NCBI GenBank assembly: GCA_012845835.1
Contig: JABAKD010000027.1
Span: 6,193,465 to 6,257,464, forward strand
Source: Undaria pinnatifida
Lineage: Eukaryota > Sar > Phaeophyceae > Laminariales > Alariaceae
Direction of reading: 5' to 3'
Length of the DNA: 64,000 bases
The position numbers and the translations under genes are program-made. The notes below the pieces were generated by a model, which did not search any database, was not told the DNA's origin, and saw nothing but the letters and a program-made list of their open reading frames with translations. Shown here piece by piece: positions 56,128 through 64,000 of this stretch. How positions within the stretch are numbered: the first letter of the stretch is position 1; every line of letters starts with the position of its first letter.

Positions 56128-56347
56128 TTAAGCTTCCGCTCCCGACATGCCGTCGAGTGTGGATGACGGAGGGCCGGCTGCCCCGTGGTGCCCGCCGGCA
56201 GTGCCCACCCAAAGAGTGGCGAACTTTCTGGGAACGTGCTTGACTAAGTCGGTGGGTGTCAGCGGGGCGAGAGCTCTTCCGGCTGAAGCTGACGTCGCGG
56301 GAGTTCTCGCGGCCCGACGCCTGCCCATTCGCTTTTCGTCGGACAGC
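56128..56347 (-). CDS. VPS13: VPS13-like terminal exon
   Basis: Acceptor GGCCACAG. The exon completes an Arg and reads LSDEKRMGRRRAARTPATSA, then LTPTDLVKHVPRKFATLWVG and a Gly/Ser-rich end, with a TAA stop at 56128-56130. The phase fits and the basic GRRRAAR stretch resembles the position where VPS13 proteins carry a basic linker. The reading frame could instead splice on to another exon. Confidence 0.55.
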
Positions 56348-59300
56348 CTGTGGCCATGTGCCAGGAGGTAAGAGCGAGGGGCGGTGAAGGGGTAGATACA
56401 CCAAGAATGGGGTGAGTGCGTGCCTTAAGGTGAATGTGGAGGGGGCACGCGGGACCACGTCCGAATAGACATGTTCGAAGCTGCACGGAAGAATGTGTGT
56501 GTGTCTTCGGATTGACGAAAAGGGAGAAAGCGGGAGCATGTCCAAATAGACGTGTCTACAGCTGCAACCCTGGGTTGGGCTTACACGCCACGCGTTATCA
56601 ACGGAAAGCGATACCGCGTATGAAGGGCTGCGTTGGCGTGCTAGGAGTAGTGGCGCTAAGCAAAACTATTTTCGGGTTTTTCACGAATGTGCGTAGTTAA
56701 GGCAGCCCTGAAAGGACTTCGTAAAAGCCAACTGTTCTTGCGTATTTCGTCCACCAACAACTGATTAATGGCGTACTTAGCATGGCATACCTTATGGTAC
56801 ATCTTACTATATATCACGTCATTATGTACCATACCAGGTAAATAATAATGGAATTGAAGCCATGGTCATTTGTTTCAGCATCAGATTATATAAACGTGGT
56901 TTAAAGTATCTGTCAGCTGTGAATTCAATCAATTTAAGGGTCGATACTCATTTTCGCAAGCTGTGTGAAACTCCGGTCGCGCATTTCTACAGACGTACTA
57001 CCCTTTCAATATTCAAGTAAAATTACTCCCCCGGAAGTTGCCAGAGTCAACAGGATAATATCACCAACGATTTCGAGCCATAGTCACTCTGCACAAATAT
57101 AATATATAAACGATACCTTGGTATGAAGGACGAATGGTATGAAGGACGAAAGCTGAAACTGCTACGGTATACCCACCAGGCGCACCATACCGCTTTATTT
57201 CCCATCACCGCACACCACAGGGGGCCAACGAAAACATCGCGTTGAATATATAGTCGACACCCCGATTTAAGAGCGCCCCGTGACAAGCTGAAACATACGC
57301 TCCGAAAAACAGAGCGCTCTTATCGGTAGTCGGCAATATACAGGCTTTAGAGTGGCGGGACATGCCGAGTTGACCCCCCGAAAAACTCCCGAATGCTCTT
57401 AACTCGGGTGATCTTAACTCGGGGTGCCCACTGTACACTGGTTTAGACAACAAATCGAATACTGTGCGCAGTTACCTTGTTGAGGCATCAACACCCTCAG
57501 TGACGCGGGCAACCGCGCCCAGCGCGCCGGCCACCGGTGCCGCCACCGCGCCCACGATCCCCTTGGCCATGCCCGCGATAAAGCCGGCGAATCCCTCTTC
57601 CTTCGCACCCTCCGCAGGGAGGTCTATCAAACCCGTGATTCCCGCCTTCATGCTCTCGTAGAAAACCTGTAGTCAACGAGACGCCAGGTGCGGGGGACGA
57701 CGGAGCAATGGACGGTGCAGTTGTACGTACTTATAATACGCTGTAAAACCCTACGTATCGCTGGTCACAGCATTTTGCAGAAACTCTATACGAAGACTTA
57801 GCTGTTCACAGAACATTTATCTCCACCACACAACTTCGGCGAGCACATAAATGCCCCCCGAAAAAGAAGGCAGGTTTGAGTTTGATCACACATGCATCGA
57901 CGAGCACACAATGTCACCCACAGAGCAGACGGTTCGAAGCGATACCGTGTCGACGAACAAGCATGTCACCAACAGAGGCAAGCAGGTGAGAGACGTGTCG
58001 TGGTATCAACGTTCCGCTTTGCAAGCCTTTCCCTCGTGGGAAAACCCAGACATGCACAAATACACTCTCCGCGCGCCACACCACCCAGGTCCTATGCAGG
58101 GATGAAATTCGGAAAAACGAGGGGTCCAGCCAGAAACACCGCCAATTTTCACGCACCTTGCCACCCTGCTTTACTCCGTGCTCAAGGTCCTTCACCTCTC
58201 CCTGCCTTTCTCCTTCGTCTTCGCTCCCCATTCCCGCTTTGTCTTCGGCGATGGCTGTGCCACTGAGACCGCGAATCATGGCTTCCAAAGACCCTGCAAA
58301 GCACAAAATTCAGACACAGAAGAAATTCAAAATACACGTGCGCATTTTTGTGCAGCTGGTCATATTGGGAAACGCCGGTGCATCAGCGACGCTTGTCAAG
58401 CATTTCGTACAAATACCGAGACATGGGCAATTAAGGCAATTAGGGGGGGGGGGGGGTTAACGAACTGAAAATAATAGTCCATGACATTACTCAATGCCCA
58501 ACTCCTAGGAGACGATAATACTATAGTCAACGGAGGGGGTGTGATGAAATGTAATAATTTTTAGTTCACAGTATTAATAATTGAAGACATTAATTGCTAT
58601 GTCCGAGGGAGACGGCGTAAATTGCGCACTCCTGTCCGGCAAGAGATGTGATATCATGCCGCAGCAGAAACGTCTGTTTGAGCCCAAGCTTCACACCGCT
58701 CTGGACGCAATTGCAGGAAGCGTTTGGGTACCAACATGAATATAAAACGGTTCTTATATTTATGTTCAGTGCGGTACGAACCAAAAAAAAGCGACTATCG
58801 AACCTTCCAAAGTTTTTGCTGTCCCGGCGCATCGACGACGCTGTTCACGCCTGAGGTATCCCTTGGAACGTTTGGGAATAAAACACATAAACCTTCCGTA
58901 CAACACTTGGTGGGTAATGACTGCGCGTACCCACAGCCCGAAGTGCTTTATCACGCCTAAGATATACCTGGTACATTGGAACGTTTGGGAATAAAACAAA
59001 CAAATAGTCCGTGCAATACTCGGTGAGTTTTGACTGCGTGTACCCGCAGCACGAAGTCCTTTACTCCGACTGCAGAGGCTCCGGTGGGCCTAGCACTTCG
59101 AGCTGGGGCCGCGAGGGAGTACCTTATCCACGTGTTTCATCCTGCAGACGCTACGATGTCAAAGGTAGGTCCTCCCGAGGATGACGTCAAGGGGAAGCAG
59201 GACTCGGGGAGGGGTGGACGTAGATCGAATAAATCCTGTGGCGTTAACGGCGTTAGCGGACCTCGTCTCTCCGCAATTACCGTGATTGTATATCCAAAGA

Positions 59301-62042
59301 TTGCCACCGCGCTGAAAGCCGCGCTGAGTGTTCAGCGCAGAGGCATATCCTGGGAGATAACGTTCTGCCTCGCGGAAGGAGGTCTCATCCCATCCAACCT
59401 ACTGATAACGTTCTGCCTCGCGGAAAGAGGCCTCCTATCCAACATACTTTCCTTAAATGATCGAAGGCAAAGCGAAAGAATACAACGGAAAGCACACAAA
59501 CCACACACCCCGTCAATCTAGCACAACGAGCTATCGCAACACAAACAACTTCTACCTGCTAGACCCCTCGCGCCGTTTTTTTTTACAGATGCCTGGCAGC
59601 TGCGTGGCACTTTCGGCACGAAAATAACAAGAGAACTGGCTGGACAGCACCAGCATTCCTTCAAACCCACACCGAAATAACAGCCCAGCGGCTGCAAAGA
59701 AACCCCCGCAGCAGCATGTTTGCAACTGTCACCAATTTGTATGCGTAGAAGCATGCGAGAAACCGCATAGAAAAGACAAACGTCGGGCGGCCGCGGACAC
59801 AAAAGAACGCTTCAGCAATCTCGCAAAGCGCTTCTATTTCTCGATGCAGTGCAGACTAGAAAAGCTCGCATGCGCTCGCAAAAAACAGAAAATGATGAAC
59901 CCACCCGTTATCTTGGCAGCGCTGCCAAACGTGCCACCCACAAGTCCTTTCACCAGGACCTTAGCTCCCGCTCCCATAGTGTGCGCGTCTCCGGTCATCT
60001 CCGCCTTGGTCTTGTGGAAGAACTGGACCACGCTGTCTCCCAGCTTCATCCGAGCATGATTCACAGGATAAAGCGGTCGGGAAGCAATCGTGAGAATTCC
60101 TCCGGTAAATAAACACACGTCACCCGTCTGAATCTCGTCAGGACTCCTCCAACAAAGTACGCATCAGCTGTGTGATTTTTTCGGGTTGCTGGTTTTTTTA
60201 CTGCAGAGACTACTCAGAACATTTGCTCTGGATCACGCTGTCTCTCAGCTTCAGCTAAAATAGATACAGAATGCACGGTGGAAAAAGAAAGTCGCCAGAA
60301 CTCCTCCGAAATAAAACAGACGAAAGATGTGTTTTCTGTACTGGCCGGGACCACTCCATGAAATAGACGTGAATAATATGCGTTGTTTCGGTGTCATGTT
60401 ACACGTAGTACTCAGATTGTTTGCTCCCTCTCACGCTGATCGATCGGGCAGCCCTGCACACCGCACGGACCCACACAGGTAGAGTGGCGTGCGTATCGGC
60501 CATAAGTCCCCCAGTGCGAACTCCACCCCGGCGTTCGTAACACGAGGCCACACCCACTACAGTAAGCAACACGTTTTACCCTCGTGTCATCTTGACCAAA
60601 GCCGCGTGTGTGTACTGTGGTTTCAGCACACAGTTTGATGGGATAGTTTCCTTCTGCTCTCCTGCTGACCCTGCGTTAACCTCGGGAGTCGCCTACTCTG
60701 CTACGATCTGGTGGTGATTCTACTGCGGGCAAGCCGGAAATAAAACCTCACGGAATTCATTTCACGACCGCGGCCGACAGCATGCTTCTTTCATCATCGA
60801 GAAAGACCTTTCCTGGGTTTTGATGCGTTTTTCTTGCTTGTTGTCGAAACGGCAAATACCAAGGCAAAGAGGTGGACGCATTTGCTCCGGGAAATGCGAA
60901 GCAGCAACCACAAGCACAGTGTGCTTGCTTGCCTGCTTGCGCGTCCTGTACATATATTACAAGTGTGCCACAAACAACACAACTTTCAGTGCACATAATG
61001 ACCGAGAGCGAGACCACTCAAACAGGTCGCCCCCCCGTCTTGCCGCAACAATCAGCACACCGGAGTGACTGGACCTCAACTCTATTGGGGCTTCAAAGGG
61101 AAAAAATGGTGAAACAAAAAGCGGCGTATAACGCAAATTCTGCCATGCCCATAATAGCGTTGGGGAAACACTTTTGTCTTGTGTTTTCCCGTGCTGGCCA
61201 CAGCAACGCCTTGATCAGTCGTGGATAGTTATTCTTCATTAGAGACGGGATAGTCTGTCTCGAGCCGTGATTGTGAAACGAACTTCGAAAAAAAATGAAA
61301 TACAAGGCTTCCCTTCGGGACTGGGGCGTCGCAAGCTTGGGAAGGCAGAACACAGGCGTCGCTCCTCGTATCAGGTGAATGCAACAGGTACTCCTAAGCC
61401 TCCGGGCTAGTAACCGAGCAAACCGAACCGACCTGCCTAAATAAGTTTATAGTTACTTCTAGACCTCAACTGTGACGTCGACTATTTCATTGAACCATAC
61501 GGCTGCACGGCATCCGCCACACTAAGCCACGCCGGCCGCTGCTGGGACCCATTTACAGCAACCCGACACAAAGACAAGCGTGCCGACGTTGACAAAGAAG
61601 CAGTACAGGAGGGCGCTACAAAAACGAGCACAAGGCTGGCCGGAATTATCAGATCACTTGGGCTATTCGGGATTAAAAAGCTCGTCAACTCGCAGGCGGC
61701 GTACGATGGCGCACAGAAGATAGTACAGCGACAAAAAAAAATGTGGTCTTATGACATGTAAGCGCGGTAGAATTTTGCTGCCCGCATGCCCCACAAGCCC
61801 TCGCGTTCTTGTTGGGACACACGACGAAACCCCTCAAGACACCCTCAAGACAGGGGCGCACCTTGCCAACGAGAGAAAGCGGGTCGCCCAGAAGTTCCAT
61901 CGAACCCACAACCTTGTACCCCTGGGCCACCGCCTGTTGAGTCAGAGCCGACACCACCAATCCCGACAAGCCGCGGACGCTACCGCAATAGTGCGTCACC
62001 ACGAGCTCGTCGAAAACGAAGGTAGGGTTGACGTGGGCGATA
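56128..62042 (-). CDS. VPS13: VPS13-like protein, C-terminal five exons (5' end outside window)
   Basis: Exons in transcription order: 62042-61862, 60043-59905, 58293-58157, 57666-57476, 56347-56128. They join in frame to give 289 codons with stop. The product reads like the VPS13 C-terminal region: THYCGSVRGLSG, then VAQGYKVVGSMELLGDPLSL, then KVLVKGLVGGTFGSAAKITG, then VFYESMKAGITGLIDLPAEG, then a Gly/Ala-rich GFIAGMAKGIVGAV block. VPS13 proteins are bridge-like lipid-transfer proteins at organelle contact sites, and this amphipathic C-terminal region helps membrane docking. The last exon gives a short basic tail; no C-terminal PH-like domain is seen, so that exon is the least certain. Upstream exons lie beyond 64 kb, past a LINE insertion. 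Confidence 0.75.
56905..57070 (+). repeat. Repeat E1, diverged terminal fragment
   Basis: TGTCAGCTGTGAATTCAAT, TCGCAAGCTGTGTGAAACTCC, GTCGCGCATTT and GAGTCAACAGGATAATATC follow the left end of E1. It lies in the last intron of the VPS13-like gene. Confidence 0.45.
57476..57666 (-). CDS. VPS13: VPS13-like exon (Gly/Ala-rich block)
   Basis: Acceptor CTACAG. Reads VFYESMKAGITGLIDLPAEG, then EEGFAGFIAGMAKGIVGAV, then GALGAVARVTEGVDAST, and ends in phase 2 before GTAACT. This is the most diagnostic VPS13 C-terminal segment in the window. Confidence 0.85.
58157..58293 (-). CDS. VPS13: VPS13-like exon
   Basis: Acceptor TTTGCAG. The exon completes the Gly of KITG and reads SLEAMIRGLSGTAIAEDKAG, then an acidic stretch and KDLEHGVKQGGK. 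Ends in phase 0 before GTGCGT and joins to VFYESMKAG. Confidence 0.82.
58840..59065. repeat. Tandem duplication, ~110-bp units
   Basis: TTGGAACGTTTGGGAATAAAAC, CCGT.CAA.ACT.GGTG and CTGCG.GTACCC.CAGC.CGAAGT occur twice (58858-58960 and 58975-59065), in an intron of the VPS13-like gene. Confidence 0.7.
59355..59450. repeat. Tandem duplication, ~48-bp units
   Basis: GATAACGTTCTGCCTCGCGG, AAGGAGGTCTC..ATCCAAC occurs twice in a row (59356-59403, 59404-59448). Confidence 0.75.
59905..60043 (-). CDS. VPS13: VPS13-like exon
   Basis: Acceptor GATGAAG; encodes LGDSVVQFFHKTKAEMTGD, then GAGAKVLVKGLVGGTFGSAA and KIT, ending in phase 1 before GTGGGT. The preceding exon ends in GK, giving VGKLGDSV, as expected for VPS13. 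The acceptor lacks a strong pyrimidine tract, so the exact left boundary is less sure than the right one. Confidence 0.75.
60210..60262 (-). repeat. Short partial copy of a VPS13 exon start
   Basis: CACGCTGTCTCTCAGCTTCA matches CACGCTGTCTCCCAGCTTCA at the start of the exon at 59905-60043. A loosely similar CTCCTCCG..AATAAA stretch follows at both places. It has no open continuation, so it looks like a broken tandem copy. Confidence 0.4.
61862..62042 (-). CDS. VPS13: VPS13-like exon (first in window)
   Basis: Acceptor CGGCAG. One base completes a codon from an exon outside the window, then 60 codons including FVFDELVVTHYCGSVRGLSG and LGDPLSLVGK. Ends in phase 0 before GTGCGC. A 34-base G-rich run on the plus strand (C-rich in the transcript) lies 48-82 bases upstream of the acceptor. 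Confidence 0.8.
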
Positions 62043-62121
62043 CTGCCGCGAAGGAGAGGCAAGCGTAGCAAGGGGAGGGGGGCGGTCGTCGGGGGGGGGA
62101 GGGGGGGGGGGGGGGGGGGGG

Positions 62122-62530
62122 GGGCATACTTTTGTTGCTTGCCTTAGTCATTTGACCATTGATCACGCATCCCTTCCGAGACGAAGCACCGTTCCTACTG
62201 CAAATAGAGACAACTCCAACGTTTCGGCGCTCATTACGTTTTTTCCATATATTACATAAAAACTGTTTGCTTATCCTATCCCCGTCCTGTTTCGCATCTA
62301 TCCTACGGGGGACGGGGACGGGGACGGGGGGGGGGGGGGGCGTACTGGGGGCGTACTCATTTTCATTGGTTGCCTTAGCCATTTGGCCATTGACCACGCA
62401 TCCCTTTCGAGACGGAGCACCGTTCGTACTCCTGACAGAGACATCTCCAACAGTGGGGCGCTCATTGCGCTTCTTCCATACACTACATAGAAACTATTTG
62501 CTTATCCTATCACCGTCCTGTTTCACCGTC
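62122..62530 (-). repeat. Tandem duplication of the LINE 3' end with C-rich tails
   Basis: Two copies (about 62305-62530 and 62130-62300) of the same terminal segment. Each encodes DGDRISKQFLC, then WKKRNER, then a KGCV.NGQM.KA.N end, and each is followed by a proline-coding C-run (G-run on the plus strand at 62325-62340 and 62091-62124). One frame (62397-61996) reads from near the end of the first copy, through the whole second copy, into the C-tail. Confidence 0.75.
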
Positions 62531-64000
62531 TGCGGCCACTATCTATCTCTTCGGATAGCGATCGTTTTCTCGCTATTCTCTTGTCTAACAAAACTCTTCC
62601 ATGGCACATACGTCAAATTTCCTCATATCCTCTCCTCTAACGCATCCCGTTCCTCCTTGAATATTTGACATTCTCCTACTAGTGTGTGAGTCCTACTCTC
62701 TCCATTGTTGTACCACACGGGCATATATTTGTAGCCACGTCCTCCTGCCGACTAGTGGCATATCTCTTATTTCTGGTAGGTCCAGGTCCCCGACACGAAA
62801 TCGCAGTTTCAGCTTTTTCGCGTAGTCCATCGGGCCGTGCAGACACGTTTTCATTCTGATATCTTCCCTCAACTCCCCGTATATCTCTAACTGCTTCTCC
62901 TCTTTCACATTATTTCTTAGCGCTTGCCTTTCCCTTTCTTCTATTCAGGCTTTTACTTCTGTCTTGCACCCGCCAAACTTCTCTATAGACAGTACCTCTT
63001 CTTGGTCTCCCCCTAAGTCCTTCCATATTTTCTCGACTACGTTGTCCCATCTTATTCGAGCTCGCTCTTCTGTAATTTTCTCCCTTACAGCCCTATCAAT
63101 CATTGCTGGCAACATCTTTTCTGGCATATTCTTTACTTTATATTGCCACTTCAACTTTCTCACGTCTCTATTTGTTTTAAGTGGGTACATTCCTAGTTCT
63201 GCTGTTATTACTGTATTACTCGTCGTTCTTGAGCATCCTAGTATCTTTTTAGCTGCTGTCATCTGTACTGTTTCCAGTTGTTTCACGAACTTCGCGTTCC
63301 CTTCCCATACTTCTCCTGCATGCTCCAACTTTGGTACAATCACATTCATCAAAATACATCTTTTAATCCTAGTGTCAAGGTGCGAGTCTGTTAGGATCGC
63401 ATCCATTTTGCCTACTTGTGATTTTCCCTTTCCTATTACTTTCGCTATGTGTGCATCCCAAGAGCAATCCTTTAAGGTCTACGCCAAGGTACGACACTGG
63501 TCAACGATCGGCAGTTCATCTTCTTCCCCACTTCCATTTGAAATTTACCGGACTCACCCTATCTTCGTTACATACAACTACGGTGCACTTTTTCACGTTC
63601 GCTGTCACTCTCCATATCCCAGTGTACTCTAGTGCTTTCTCTATCTGTTTCTGCAATCCCTCGGGTGTTTCTGATATCCCCACGAAACCATCCGCAAACA
63701 TCAACCCCGACACCGTATCTTCTCCCATCGTGACTCCTTGCCTTCTGCTCCGACTGCTACTGTCATGCCATTAACATATACCTTGAATAGAATGGGTGAT
63801 AGTGTACATACCTGTGCATCTCTTTGGAAGATATCAACATTTTTGGATATTTCCCTGTCCAGCATCACAGCACTTCTCGCGCATTCCGTCATTTTTTTAA
63901 ACATGCATCCGCATATTTTCTCTCATCCCAACTTTCCAAATAATTGTCCACAACCCATTCCTCCATACTGCTGTGTCATAAGCCTTCTGTACATCTAAGA
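62130..64000 (-). mobile_element. Non-LTR retrotransposon (LINE), 3' part, inactivated
   Basis: Fragments of one reverse transcriptase ORF in shifting frames: CTLSPILFKVYVNGM (63.8 kb), SGLMFADGFVGISETPEGLQ (63.7 kb), KMDAILTDSHLDTRIKRCIL (63.4 kb), RIRWDNVVEKIWKDLGGDQE (63.05 kb), and MDYAKKLKLRFRVGDLDLPE (62.83 kb). The catalytic FADD box reads FADG, and frameshifts break the ORF. The 3' end is duplicated in tandem (see separate entry) and runs into a C-rich tail in sense orientation. It continues past the right edge and sits in an intron of the VPS13-like gene, same orientation. Confidence 0.85.

Noticed and set aside
62964-63632. 222-codon plus-strand open frame
   Set aside because: Antisense of the LINE C-terminal region; coding resemblance is on the minus strand.

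Overview
This is a eukaryotic nuclear window: intron-split genes, long introns, and a dense load of retroelements, tRNA-derived SINEs and miniature inverted-repeat elements. The protein families (an MFSD6/MFS_1_like transporter and a VPS13-type lipid-transfer protein), the Gypsy and LINE sequences, and the moderately GC-rich transposon-filled introns fit a brown alga or related stramenopile. That placement is an inference from family resemblance, not a database result.

Two host genes can be supported, both on the minus strand. Gene 1 (15199-40586) is an eight-exon MFS transporter of 537 codons plus stop, spread over 25.4 kb. All seven intron phases agree, and intron 1 (12.5 kb) has a GC donor. 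Gene 2 (56128-62042, running off the right edge) is the last five exons (289 codons including stop) of a VPS13-like gene. Its upstream intron is filled by a LINE in the same orientation.

Layout: 1-15 kb has no supported host gene. It holds tandem duplications, a possible KDZ-type transposase remnant (about 3.6-4.3 kb), a decayed Gypsy reverse transcriptase (about 7.1-7.6 kb, minus) and SINEs, including two head-to-head SINE pairs at 10.9-12.3 kb. 15.2-40.6 kb is the transporter gene; its introns carry MITEs, two inverted near-identical copies of a 0.7-kb repeat (here E1), two arrays of a GC-rich 40-bp minisatellite, and a 5'-truncated LINE with a SINE inside it. 40.6-42.8 kb is the putative promoter side of gene 1 (a tandem repeat with TATA-like cores) followed by more E1 and SINE copies. 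42.8-53.4 kb is GC-rich and frame-broken; its recognisable part is a decayed Gypsy integrase/C-terminal region (50.0-51.3 kb, minus), and it also contains a decayed tandem duplication of an unknown coding segment (45.6-46.9 kb). 53.4-56.1 kb is mostly unassigned. 56.1-62.05 kb is the VPS13 3' end and 62.05-64 kb is the LINE.

The two host genes are not obviously linked in function: one is a multi-pass membrane transporter, the other the membrane-contact-site end of a bridge-like lipid-transfer protein. The main interest is how repeats are layered on their introns and splice sites: SINE in LINE in a 12-kb intron, MITE in MITE, a LINE C-tract just upstream of a VPS13 acceptor, and a duplicated TATA-bearing repeat upstream of the transporter start.
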